From positions 1 through 64,000 of the forward strand of contig JASAMV010003727.1 of NCBI GenBank assembly GCA_030248065.1: a DNA stretch of 64,000 nt, given 5' to 3'. Each line of letters opens with the position of its first letter. Positions within the stretch are counted from its first letter, which is position 1. A model generated the notes under the pieces. It made no database searches. It saw only the letters and a list, made by a program, of their open reading frames with translations, and was not told where the DNA came from. The stretch is from Rhynchonema sp. JSB1_4. Its lineage: Eukaryota; Nematoda; Chromadorea; Monhysterida; Xyalidae. The translations under genes were made by a program, and so were the position numbers. Positions 34,042 through 50,083 of the stretch are shown piece after piece.

Positions 34042-36055
34042 ATGCTGCGTTTCGTGTACTACCCTGACCCACCAATGTGGTATGCGTGTGCCACCAACGA
34101 CAGTGTGCGTACAATGGATCCAAAATGCCGGTTTCCCGGCTTGGATGCTGAGACTATCTCAATGGTGATGCGGTACATACGCCAGCCGTATGAAGTGCTG
34201 CCATTGAATCACACGTGGCACATGCAGTATGGCCTGTTGGGTGCGCAGTTTGAAATGGTCAGACAAGGTGGGTATAGACAGAAATGCAACCACTTGCAGT
34301 TTGTTTTCGACCCGCTTGTGTCCAGCTACCATTAATCAGGTGCTCCGCGATAGCCAAAAACGATTATGTGACGGATGGTCCCACCCCTTGGCGTCAAGCT
34401 GGGAAGGGCGTCGGATGGTCCCCGTTTCCTTCTTACATCAAAACTGCCAGGTGCACCAGGACGATTTGTGGCCCTTGAGAATGTACCCCCCCAGATGAGC
34501 GAATGGTCCCAGTGACCTTGGTTGTGGAACCATCCGGTATCCTACCCACGAAGGGCACAGCCTGACCGGTTGAGCTAAAGTCAGTCAGACTCAGTCGCAC
34601 TTTTGGTTGGACCTACACAGGCCCCAGCGTGGCCGCTTGAATTTCCATTATCAAAGTAGGGTCGACAAAATGTAACTGTTGGCAATGAAGGCTATTTCCT
34701 GAGTTTTATGAGTATGACAGTGTCAGCGAGGTTTTGTACATCATTGATCCTTTACGCACATAGAATCAACAAACACTGCCGTCGATATCAAACTTCGTGA
34801 TCGGATGTGACTTGACTTGGTAACGTGCGATTATTGCACTAAGGATATTAAGAAATTTACTTGAACCACTAATTTCGTCCAGCTTATTAGTTATTCATTT
34901 TAGGTCGGGGAAAATCAAAACGCTGGACGAATTGGTGGCATCACTAAATTTCTTAATATCCTTAATTCAAAAAAGTCACGTGACCAAGGCAGATCACATC
35001 CACTCCGATCACAAGTTTGATATCGACCACCGAGGGTGTTTTGTGCAGGCATTGTCAACGCGTCAGGCACGTTGTATCCGTTGTCATCAGATCTGTCCGC
35101 TTCATTCGCCGTGTCCAACGCCGTGTTTGCGCACAGTCCGGCCGCACTCGAAATTGCTCAGTATCGCCAGAATACCAGCAAGCTGCTCAAATTCCTCACC
35201 ATTTTCGATCCGTTCGTCATGGTAGGCATTTTCCTGCTCGTCATCTACGCCAAACTCTGCTCTCGATTCTGTCGTCGGCTGATGGCGATCACTGGTGGTG
35301 ATCGTCTATCGACACAATTATTGAAACATCACACGGCAGTGTCAGTCGCATGGGCTGGTTTCTTCCTGGCGGTGTTTATGTCGCTCTATCGTGGCGGTCT
35401 GCTGTCACGCATTCTGCTAGAACATCGTGTGCCCAGATTGACCGACTTTGACTCGCTGCTCAACGTGCTGAAGACGGGCGATGCGCGATTGGTCACCATC
35501 GAATACGAACATTTGGTTCGTCATATTCGATCGCCGCGCAACGATGCGTTCCGTCGATTGAATCAATCACTGATCGCTGGCGACCATCAATTCGTCACCG
35601 TGCTGTCACGCGATCAAATCATCGATATCGCTCGTCGAGCGCATCTCACCGGCGACGTGTTCATATCAGCGCTCGGGTTCAAGATCCGCTACGAATCGGC
35701 TCAACTCTGCGATTCGCACGTCATTCCGTTGCCTGAGCTCGGCCACGGCGTTCGCTCGTTCGTGTTCAACAAACAATTCACATCGGCATCGTTCATGCGT
35801 CGATTAAATGCGGCGTTGGCGCAATTGAGTGATCGACTCGAGGCACTCCGGCTTCGATACGAGGATGTTTTGATGCGAAGAAATGCGTCGCGCGTCCGAT
35901 GCCGACGGCTGGGAGAGCAGGACGACGTAAGGAAGATTGATGTTATTGACATCGTTGGCATGCTGTTCTGCTATCAAACGGCTGTGCTCTGTGCGTTGTT
36001 GGTGTTTATAGTGGAAGTGATAACACCGATGTGCCGTCGCTGCAGGAAGCAGTGA
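34042..36055 (+). CDS. Divergent ionotropic glutamate-receptor-like (IR-type) channel
   Basis: Predicted CDS: join(34042..34267, 35049..36055), 410 aa, phase 1 junction. It reads as an iGluR-superfamily ligand-binding and channel core. S1 resembles the family (FPGLDAETISMVMRYIRQPYEV, then GLLGAQFEMVRQG). TM1 is at about 128-146 (FDPFVMVGIFLLVIYAKL) and a TM3-like segment at about 171-190 (SVAWAGFFLAVFMSLYRGGLL). A long S2 region follows, then a final TM4 near the end (VGMLFCYQTAVLCALLVFIVE). The TM1-to-TM3 span is short, the pore loop is not recognisable and the SYTANLAAF-like motif is only SLYRGGLL, so channel function is unproven. There is no large amino-terminal domain and no obvious signal peptide; an upstream exon may be missing. 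Its 3' end converges with the Cys-loop channel gene, 177 bp apart. Confidence 0.78.
34505..34590 (-). repeat. tRNA-like (SINE-head-like) sequence
   Basis: On the minus strand a box-A-like TAGCTCAACCGG is followed 35-40 nt later by a box-B-like GGTTCCACAACC. GACTTTA can pair with CAAGGTC as an acceptor stem (6 of 7). The D and T stems are degenerate, so this is more likely a tRNA-derived repeat than a working tRNA. It lies in the iGluR-like gene's intron. Confidence 0.35.
34781..35027. mobile_element. MITE of the GATATCAAACTT family, in iGluR-like intron 1
   Basis: Inverted ends GTCGATATCAAACTTCGTGA and TCACAAGTTTGATATCGAC, plus internal inverted arms AAGGATATTAAGAAATTTA / TAAATTTCTTAATATCCTT and TTTCGTCCAGC / GCTGGACGAA. 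It is about 247 bp, ends 21 nt before the exon-2 acceptor, and is non-coding. Confidence 0.75.
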
Positions 36056-36195
36056 TATGCGCATATGATTCAGGAGACAAGTTGACCCACATGCCTGGTA
36101 GTATTTTACTCGACCATATTACGTTTTCACATGTTTACAACATATCATAGTATTGTAAACATTCTGTAAAAATATCACTGCTCCAAGAAATCGCC

Positions 36196-36201
36196 AATAA
36201 A
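36196..36201 (+). terminator. Poly(A) signal AATAAA of the iGluR-like gene
   Basis: It lies 140 nt after the stop at 36055 and only 32 nt before the convergent channel gene's stop codon at 36233-36235 (minus). The two 3' untranslated regions probably overlap. Confidence 0.55.
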
Positions 36202-36232
36202 ACCTTGAACAATCAAATCTTGTCACAAATGT

Positions 36233-39200
36233 TCAGTACGGCTCCAGCACCTCCTGTTGTGTGTAGACGACGTAATACAAATAGAAGCACACAACGAGCG
36301 CCACAAACGTTGCCGGGAAGAGTTTCATCGACCAAAAGTCCAGCTGTTCGCCCCATTGCAGCGGCGACAAGTAGAGACGCAGGAACTTGGTGCGGAACGT
36401 TATGAACGGGTTGCGTTCGTAGAGCAGGCGCATGTCACCTGAATCATAAAGATCGGTGCAGATTATCTTACTTTTTTGAATTTAGGCACATACACGCTAC
36501 CGCTTATTCAGTCCGGCCCGATCACCAACTGCGAGCATGACAATTGGTTCTTGACCCCAAATCTGGTACCTCGACCCAGCTGGCAGCTGTTAGACCTCTG
36601 GTCTCTGTCACCTCACCTGTCACATTATAGGAACCTGTCACCGTTTTAGAGATGGAAGGCTTGGATACGTTCCTCACCCGTCGGTAGGTGTTGACCCAGA
36701 AAGTGAACAGATTCGATAGAACCTGACCAGACACAGGCATGGCTGAAGGGTGCAGGCGCCACGATCAAAATTACGTGGCGTGACGACGTGACTAACGAGC
36801 AAACGAAACATCACTCACCCCTTGTCATTCTCCATTTCTTCGTGTGCTCGGCGATGTAACAATCGACCACACTCGCCGTGCACAGTTCGATGAGCGTGAG
36901 GAATGAAAAGAAGAGACAGCCAACAATCCAAATGTCCAATGCGCGCAGATAGGACGAACGGGGCAGACCTGGGCATGCATTTTTGGAGATGCGACCATTT
37001 GTTTGGCAGTAATTGCGACACCACATCCATACTTTGTGAGTGAATTTTTTAATTACGTTAATTTCAAGATACTTCGACTGAAAACACTCATGCGCGTTTT
37101 AAAAGAAATACGCAAAAGTTAGAAGTTGGTACGCCACGGGGACCGAGTCGTGTCCTAATCCAATCACCACGGTTTGTACTTTGTACCGGAGTTTTCTCAT
37201 CGTCCGTCAGGCTTCGTAAATCATCAACGATGCAGTTCAACACTAACCAACGGCCATAATATTGCCAATTGTGAACGTGAGCAGTGTGAGTGCCATCACT
37301 CCAAGGGCGACACGAGCCTTGATCGCATCGGTCGGCAGAAAGAAACCCAACCACGCAATCGATAGGCACATCCCCGTTGGGAGGAATGCCTGAATCGAAA
37401 AGGTTGATAATTTGCAATGTCCGGTACTATTTGTCCCAATGGTAACCAATGGTCCATGGTTACAGCTTGTGGCTTTAGGGCCGACTCATGTGGCCTTCCA
37501 AGCTAATCACCGCCTACTTTCGCATAATCCAGCCGGATTTGGTAATCAATCTTACTTGCAGTACGTAGTATCCGATCATGCGTTTGAACTGGAACTTGAG
37601 CACCAGTTGATCCCACATGCCAGCCGAGTAGAGCCATTGTTCGTGATTAGGTCGAGCGCCCATCAGCTGCAACTCTTTGACACGCATTTCCATTTTAGGC
37701 ATAGACCATATTCACTAGCTTCATCATTTTTTTTATTTCACTGGTCTTTTCTCGGAATCACGTCACTAACTGAACTCCACTTGCAGTTTAGTATTGATTT
37801 TCTCAATGTCAATGTTCGTTACATAGAAGTACATGTGCTCTCCGACAACGTACATACAATATGATACCCGACCGACAAAAGTGCCACACCTCAAATTCGG
37901 GTATCTTGAAATCGGCCTTTGGTTTTATCATCGACACAGGATTCTCATCAAACCAGCGCAGCGTGATCTCATCCGTGTTGTACGTGTAGCTCTCGAGCAC
38001 AAGCTGACAAATCTGCGAGTCCATTGGGAAACGGTACAGGTCGATGTCGCATGGTCCTTCGATCTGTGTGTGCATGTGTGGCCGGTTGTATGATGTTTCA
38101 TTCAAAGGTCAGTATGAGTGGCATTTCGGTCGTAAATGCGTCTGTCTATAAGTAAATGCAACGTACTCTGCACCTGAACAGGGACATCAAACTTGGTGAT
38201 CACATGAAATATGCCTTGATCACGAGATTTTTTGATACAGAATATTTTGAGATTGACTGACAATGGTGAACCACCGTCAAAGGCATGTATCAAACTTTGC
38301 GATTGATCTGTTGGGACAAACTTTGCGAAATCAGATTTGTCAGCGAATGTCTACATAAACCTCCATTGACAAAAGTCATGTGAGTTATTCGCAATCCTAT
38401 CGCACAAGTTTATTACAGCCCAAAGTGACCATGTATACATACATACATACATACATACATACATACATACATACATACATACATACATACATACATACAT
38501 ACAGCACTTACCCTAACTCTATAATTGATCCAAACAGATCCGTTGGGGAACAGCATTCCGACGACATTCTCCGACGGCGATTTGTGAATGACCGAATCGA
38601 AGCTGTTCACAATGCACACATTCGGCGTCCACAGTTGCTGCACCTGCCGATAGTCGAGCGAGATGTTGGATCGACAACTGTCGAGATGTGCGTAGGCCAG
38701 CCGTGGGTCGAGCCAATACTGGCTGTACCATGCGTCCACCGTGAACACGCCACTGTCTTGTGACAACGATGGAATGTCCTGTGTGTGTGTGAGGGCAGAG
38801 TGAAGATGCATATGGTATAGAGGTTATACAGAATGTGTCCAACTTGGAGACTTACAAATTATACATAGAGTAGGCATATAATGTACCCGCCATGTACATA
38901 AGCAAGTGTTCGTGACAAGAAGGTAAAAACTCGTTGAGTTTCCCACTTAAAGCACCATGCATTCTATAAGTACAGAGAGTTTGAGTTGAAAACGCCGATA
39001 TTGTCGGCACAAGGGACGGCACAAGACAAGCTCCTGGTTTCATTCAACGAACTCGATGTCGATCATCAGTCTTCACTTGAACTGACTTAAAAAAATTACG
39101 CTTAGGAACAACCCGTGAATCAAGTCGCTAAATTAGAGCTACAAACGCTTGTTAACCTGCACGGTGACCTCAACGTTGACATGCACGGCCTTGGCATCCA

Positions 39201-39453
39201 CCATCGGTATGATTGTCTTGTCATATTCTTTGAACAAACTATAGATGAACCCAGCGGGTAAATGTGTGTGATTGCGCATACCACAAACATCGGCGCCCGA
39301 AACGGCCGGGATCAACAGACTGCTGGTTTTATTCGAGCCGATCATTTGCTGATGACCAGTGTCGTTGTTGTGTTCAGCCTCGAGCTCTTGCAGTGCCCGT
39401 TGACCTTCGTAGATTTTCGGCAGCGTCGTCAGAAAGAATAGCGTCGCGATCAT
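36233..39453 (-). CDS. Cys-loop ligand-gated ion channel subunit (anion-type pore region)
   Basis: Predicted CDS: complement(join(36233..36438, 36819..36968, 37248..37389, 37556..37666, 37890..38063, 38512..38778, 39157..39453)), 448 aa, all phases consistent. A signal peptide (MIATLFFLTTLPKIYEG) is followed by loop residues W-x-D-x-R-L (WLDPRL), WTPNVCIVNS, and the Cys-loop C-X13-C (CDIDLYRFPMDSQIC). Then come FKRMIGYYVLQ before M1, FLPTGMCLSIAWLGFFL (M1), AIKARVALGVMALTLLTFTIG (M2), LPRSSYLRALDIW (M3 start) and FWSMKLFPATFVALVVCFYLYYVV (M4). Ala-Arg at -1'/0' fits anion channels of the GABA/glycine/GluCl group, but the usual Pro at -2' is Lys. The M3-M4 loop is short (about 50 aa). Ligand unknown. 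Confidence 0.92.
38436..38502 (+). repeat. (TACA)n microsatellite, about 17 copies
   Basis: An uninterrupted TACATACA tract lies in the channel gene's intron, starting only 10 nt inside the intron from the exon 38512..38778 donor (GTAAGT on minus). It is probably length-polymorphic. Confidence 0.95.
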
Positions 39454-40202
39454 TCTTTGGAATACGAGGTCTGATAATGAACAAGATAACACTTGAAGAA
39501 AATCGGCTTTTATGCCTGTGTGTTCTCAAATCCTTATCTGTTGTGCGCCACAATGTGAGGCCAACTGAGGTCTTATGTGGTTCCACATGGAGGGGCTCCG
39601 GAGATCCATTAGCCATACCGGAAACTTACGGAGACTTCTAACTGTCTATAGCCACATCACATGCATCAAGCACACGTGTACACATGCTTGACTTTAGGCT
39701 CAGTTCACAGTCAAATACTATAGTTCTTATGAGGTAAGTGATTCGAGTTGATAACATTCCTGACAAGTGTCCCCCAAGCGCATTAGCGACATCGAATGAT
39801 GCCCATAAATAATTCTGGCACGAAATGCTTTCTCTGTGCGCTGCTCAATTATTTGTGTGGGAGCGAGCCAACTCCATACATACATACATATAGGTGCGCA
39901 GGCTAAGTGGCCCATTTTCACCGCGGATGTATTTATGGCTTGAAAACACTGACACTGCGCATACCACATTTTAGGAGATAGAGAGGCAGTGCCTGATTGC
40001 GTGAAGCCCGGTTGGAACGCCGTTCACTGTCGACCTCTACTAAATGAAACATCGACTGACACGCTTACGCTTGGAAGCAATTTGGACTGTGATTGGGGCA
40101 GGTCACGAATGATAAATGCTGACTGTTCCTGTGGCCAAGGCACAAGTGCAAAAAGCGGACAGCTTTCAACATTCACGTCATTTGTCACACTAAAGGCCGG
40201 TT

Positions 40203-40301
40203 CTCTCAGAGAACAAAGAACAAATTCTCACGCGCTGATTGGCTGTTGAACATACGTGGACCAATCAGCGCGCGAGAATTTGTTCTTTGTTCTCTGAGAG
40301 A
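40203..40301. repeat. 99-bp fold-back repeat
   Basis: Arms of about 40 bp (TCTCTCAGAGAACAAAGAAC... through ...CGCGCTGATTGG) are repeated inverted with about one mismatch around a 15-20-bp loop. It would form a near-perfect hairpin. It is a MITE-like fold-back with no clear target duplication. Confidence 0.8.
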
Positions 40302-40918
40302 TCGAAGTACAGATACATATGTAGTTAGGCCTTTACTGCGTTCTGCAGGGGCATAGCCAGGGCTGATTTGGGTGGCGACGTGGGTGAAAAGTCATTTAGA
40401 CCTGGTGGTTACTTACATAAGCTTTTAAAAATCTTGTTTATCTAGTGCTTGTCCAATACTTTAAGGTGTGTACATAGGTACACAAGCGTGGGGAGCGCAT
40501 GAAAGCTTTGACTTTTCGCACTCACGGTTACTGTTATCCATGGAAATTGGAGATGCATTTTGACGAGCGAAGCGCGCACTCTTTGGATAAACGAGGAATA
40601 CAAGAGTGATAATCCTGGGATTTTTGAAGTTATCTGTTCTTGTTTTCCAAACATTGTTTCCTTCAGTAGCAGGCAGTGATCAGCTTTCTCAAAGGGGGAC
40701 TACGCCCGGCGCCAGCCTTTTTGGCCAATGGATAGGCGTAGGCGCCCCCCGCTCCGTACGCCACTGGCGTTCTGACACGCCGAACTACATAAGTACATAC
40801 CTGTCACAGAACGGAGTTCATATAATGAACACGAAGTACTGATTGTTTTCGCAACTCGATACGACTGAGGCAAACTGCAGCGTTGCCTGGTTGTGGTGCG
40901 AGAGTACCACACTATATA

Positions 40919-41106
40919 AAGGCAAACTACATCAACACGAGCCCGATTTCGGAGGTGCTAGACTAGTGAAACATTCATACGTGGCTGCTGATTTGGGAAA
41001 CGTTACACGTTGTGGAATACAACGTGGTGCATGAGGATTTCTCTTTCTTTACGTTTTGCTGGTGCACCAACTCCGAAATCGGGCTCGTGTTGGCGTAGTT
41101 TGCCTT
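40919..41106. mobile_element. TA-target MITE, 188 bp
   Basis: Inverted ends begin AAGGCAAACTAC and run through ACACGAGCCCGATTTCGGAG. TA flanks both sides (40917-40918 and 41107-41108). The start AAGGCA matches the MITE at 14176. It is non-coding. Confidence 0.82.
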
Positions 41107-44100
41107 TACCTTTTAGCACATAAAGATTTGGCACAGCAGTCATTGCCTTGTACCTAATTCAATTGATGACAGACTTGCCTTGCGACCTTGTTCAGCTGGA
41201 GCAAACACAGAAAACTGGCCGTCTTTTTGACCGAATGTGTGGTGTTAGCGTGATTAGAGCAGATGCACAAACAGCCATCCACATGAAGCTGTGTGGTTGG
41301 TTATCATCAGTGTGCGACAGCATTGCACTTTCTTCGAGGGAACTGCGTTTGAAGTATTCTGTTTTACACACAAAACAGCTAACAATGATTTGTTAAAAAG
41401 TCTGTTCAAGGAATGATTAGAGTCCTGGTGAAAAGAGCAACCGGCACAGTTTTTATGGAGAATAACACGCAGAACGAAGTTTGACATCAATAGGGAAGCA
41501 AAGTAACTGGCAAACGAAGAAAAGCTATATCGCAAATATAGGCTGCAATTCCAGTAATAGCGAGCGCGCATTGGTTTGCACTTGCTGTTTGTGCAAGTAT
41601 TTTAGTTCCACAAAACGGAAACCGTCAAAGCTTGAAAGCAGGAAATTTATAGTACAAACTTGAGGCCACCGTGTGCGGTTGTGGTCAAGAAAGACATACC
41701 GTGACCGCCTCGTTTCCGGGCGGGCAGTTTCGAATAAAGACGAAGCCAAGCGAACACATTCGCGCCACTTCGCTGCGCGCGTGCACGTTGAGTTTGCAGT
41801 TTAGCTCGACTTTGAGCTTATGAGCTCTGCGAGCATTTGGTCCTGAGGCCCACGTTTGTCACGAGATTAGACACCAAGAAGAGTGCATTGCAGCAACCGC
41901 ATGTGGACACTCAGGGGAGTTGTGTGACGTGACTGAGTCGACCGTTTTGTAATCTCCAACCACACACGCACTTGCGCACACTGTCTGTTTGGCAAGATGA
42001 CTTTGACTTTGAAGTAAAAAATGTGTTGCTGCTGTATTAGTGAAGTATCTATATCTGGTCAGGTGTAACTTGTACAGTAGGTTTTGGTGAAAAAGCAACA
42101 GAGCTCCAAGATCTCTTCAAAAAATGGCACCAAAAGAGCACCAGGACTTCATAAAGTTGATTACCACTGAGATTCTGCAATCGATTAACCTTTTCACACG
42201 CAACACGCTCGGACAGGGCCGTTCATCAACACCTTAAGTTTCAGTTGAACAAGCAAATCCGAAACAGATGTTTATCTTCCCCCATTCCACGCATTTCATC
42301 ACTGGTCCCGGCTGGTCTGCTTGGCCCAAAATGCGTCAGATGTTTTTCTCAGACCATCAGGCATCAGGCGAAAGTGCAGCGGCATTCTTGTCATCACAGG
42401 GCCCCTCTGTGTGGCAACTGACACGTTTTACGGCCCCGTTGACCAACTGTTATGACTTTGCAACACCATACTTGTTGGGTACAACATGTGTGTGTGTGCC
42501 ACTGTGCACATGGGCTGTGGGACTGAGACATATCGTTGGTACCCTGATTTTAGAAGGTCACTGTTACTTTCGACTTGGCCGTTGTACACCGTTATGCTCG
42601 TGGTGTTTTGTTGCTTGTTGTGTTGTTTTATCGATCACCCGAAAAACACATGGTCGCTGGTTCGTGTGTGCGTTCAAAACCAGTTTGCATCTTCCCCCAA
42701 GCACACAGAATACCTCCAGTGCAGTGTCTTTGCGTTGCACAACCGCGCCGTGTACTGGCGGGTATGTACACGGCACTTGCCTTGCCATCGAACTGGCTTG
42801 TGCTCGTGTGTAACGGTGAAGCAAGTCAACTCAAACAGACAGCACTGCACGTAATGTGCACACCCGTCTTGTTGTTGTAAAACAAACAAAAACTGCGCAT
42901 ATCGTTTCGTACGACCAGCATCACAGTGTCAGTTCACAGTTGTACGTTCGCTGATTGAAATGAGCCACCAACTCTCTTATCACCAAACTGCACCCCGTGA
43001 CCGCGTCTCACTGCTTTCACAATTCAGTTCAATTTGGCCGATTCAATCCGCCTTTTGTTGTGCGCCACATTGATGTTGGCTGTTTCTTTTCGGCGTCCAA
43101 ATCTTTTCCATTTTGACCCGTCCCTCCTCCGAATGTTTCAGCGTGTTGTGTGACATGTGAGGTGCACATGCATGCATAGATGCCCAGGTATATGGACAGG
43201 CATGGTTGTGGTAGGCAGTAAGTTGGCGCCGCCAAGTCTGAACCAATGGCCTCCGTGCCTGCCTGCCCCTTTGTTTGTGCTGCTATTGTTGTGCTGTGTG
43301 TGTATGTACCAAATACATGCATACATGCGCGCATGCATTCAACACCGTTTTTGTGAACGAAACGCAGACAAGCAATCCAAACAAATCGGGCAGCAAAACG
43401 TGTACGCACGCGCGAAATTCGATTAGAGACAATAGTGTTGATCCGACGCAGTCAGTGCCAACTTTGGCCCGTCCCTCTGCCGGGTTACGGTAGTTGATCT
43501 CGACGCAGCATTCCTGTCATAATCCTGTCATATCGCAGCCAGTTGGACGCTGCTCTCATGTGCTCTTTTTGCGTACTGGAGGCTTTATGTCTCTGTGTGC
43601 CACTAGCAACAAGCGACGCACATGTCCATACCGTACCAACTTGTTGACAGGTACGCACATCTGTCAGTCAATATCGGATCACTTTTGTGAACTGTAGTGA
43701 TTTATTGAATTGGAATGCCATTACACACTCCTATGAACGTTTTACAGTCTTTTTTCGATAATTTTCCCAGAATTCTGCACAAGCATACGCGCGATAAGCT
43801 TTTTTATTGGAGAGCACAACAGTTGCTGCGTGCAAGTGGATTGTTGTGAATCCATCTGCCGAAAGAAGTGTGAAACTGGCGCGTGTTTATTCAATCCCCA
43901 CCAGCTTTCCGTTCCGGTCAACTGTTGTTACCATATTATGTTTCTGCACCAACAAGCTTGTGTAAACACTCGAACGCCCAATCTTGGTCACGTGTCACTG
44001 CCACTGTTTGAAACAAGCGGATAGAACAACATCAGAAAAAAGAAAGGCATTTGGCTCCACCACATAGCTCGCGTAGCCAAATGAAATCCTAACCCAACGC

Positions 44101-45930
44101 GTTTCATTACATGCTTGAGCATAAAGGGCAAACCTTATTTGAAATCGAAACTCACTGGTTTGGCGACACGATCTGTGGTACAAGGGCATTTAATAATTGG
44201 TCATCAAACTTTAAATAAGAGCCCTGTCAGGAACCAGGTGCAAAATTCCGAATAAACTCGTGTTGTCATGCAATAAAGCATTTTTTGAAAAAAACCAGCA
44301 TTTTCTTTTTTTGCTATTTTTTCCCAGGAGGAGGAGTTGCACCCATTTTTGCGAGTGCTGTAACACACCCAAGGAGGCATATCAGCACGTTGTTGCTTTC
44401 ATTCAGCCTTCCGAGATAGCTGTTTTTCATTCACTCGGTTTTTTTCTCTGTTACAATCGATTATTTGTTCTGAGTGATTTTTGCACAATCACTTCACCAC
44501 TCAACACCCAGCCCATTGTATATCTGTCATGTCAGGGGTCTACACGTTGTTGTGTTGTCCGAAATAAAACAACAAATGACATAGTGGTGGTAAACAAAAG
44601 GAGCGCTTATGCTGATGTTTGAGCCCGATCACCGAACCCCTCTGCGTGGTGCTGGGCTTGTCTTAAAAGCAGCACGATACCCAAATAGCGTGTGTAAACG
44701 TGAACCACATTAGGATGCATAATAGGCACGAGAGACTGTACATATATACGCATGTATACATGTGTATTCAACCATCTTTGATCGGGCGGACGCATGAGAA
44801 CAAAAATTGGCCAATTCATTCCAACAATATTTATGTTGGTCACGGTTCACGCTGCTGCTCGCTTCCACACGCCTATCCACAGTCTACTTAGTATGCAACG
44901 GGCGACTGGGAAACGAAACGCTCCAACTTTGGGTGCTCGTTTTTTTGTGCAAATGTGACGATAGGACAGGTGCATGTGTGAGCCAGGGCTGTCATTCTTG
45001 TCGCATTCCAATTTGCCAGCCTCCATCCGATCACCATATGTTGTGTCGTCGTTGTACGCCATGCCCAACAAGCACCACCGCATAAAAATGTGTGTTTTGT
45101 ATCGTTTTTCGCTGTGTATGTTGTTGTTGTGTTTTTTGCATGCGAGACTGTACGGGAACATATGCATAGTACATGTACCTATTTTGGGCTTGGTGCGCGC
45201 GTGGGGAGATACGTTGAGCTGATAACCCTGACTGAATGACTACTTGACTGGGCAACCAAGGCCCGATCGTTATTATATTATCTTTATGTAGCCCTTGTTG
45301 TTGTTGGTGAATATTTATTGCATACAGTATGTACGATCAAATGCATACAGCCAGATTGTATAGGTGCACCACCCCACTAGGCCCTTTCGCTGCTTGCGGG
45401 CTCACTCCGATTGTTGCATATATCAAAGGGCATAGCCTGCTTTTCAGTCATTCTCATTCAGAAGAATGTTCGATGTTTTGATCTCTTGGGGCACACGCTG
45501 TTTCTATGCCTTTTTCGGCACTTCCCAGGGAGAACCTTTTTTGCAAGCGCGGAACGCCGTTTTTTCTGTAAGAAAAACGCAAATGTTTTGACGTTTATTT
45601 AGGAGTTTAGTTTTCTCGGGGAGGTGGTGTGTGTCTGATTTTCACACCCTTCCTCCCCTGCCATGATGCTTGTCTGCGTGTTTGGTCGCTCACAAAGGAG
45701 ATCCGATTTGACTTATTTACTTATGTCAGTTTGTAAACATGATTTTTTGACGTTAGTGACAGCGTTTGTTTGAGTTCGTCCCGACGTCTGCAAAATGCAA
45801 GCAAAAAAATTATTTATTTCCAGACTACCATGCCCACACAGCTCAATTCTTGAATGCAAATTGTCAAAATGTCACGTAAAATGGTTGGAACCTAAAACAC
45901 TGAAACATTTCACCATTCGCTTCTGCTAAA

Positions 45931-50083
<4,153 letters not shown>

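Larger units (their letters stand above)
39454..45930. other. Long stretch without a confident gene
   Basis: The longest unspliced frame is 42268-42813 plus (181 aa), which has no recognisable domain or signal. Two fold-back repeats (40203-40301, 40919-41106) are listed separately. CATA/TATG short repeats and a GT-rich stretch near 43280 occur. Some of this is likely upstream sequence for the divergent channel and Smad genes. I see no rRNA, tRNA or further domain-bearing exons. Confidence 0.35.

Noticed and set aside
36670..36760. Extra exon in the M3-M4 loop of the Cys-loop channel (frame at 36522-36740)
   Set aside because: Phase does not permit joining it to the last exon, whereas exon 36819..36968 joins 36233..36438 directly in phase and matches family length.
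42268..42813. 181-aa unspliced frame
   Set aside because: It has no recognisable domain, a mixed hydrophobic/Cys composition typical of random GT-rich DNA, and overlapping open frames on both strands.
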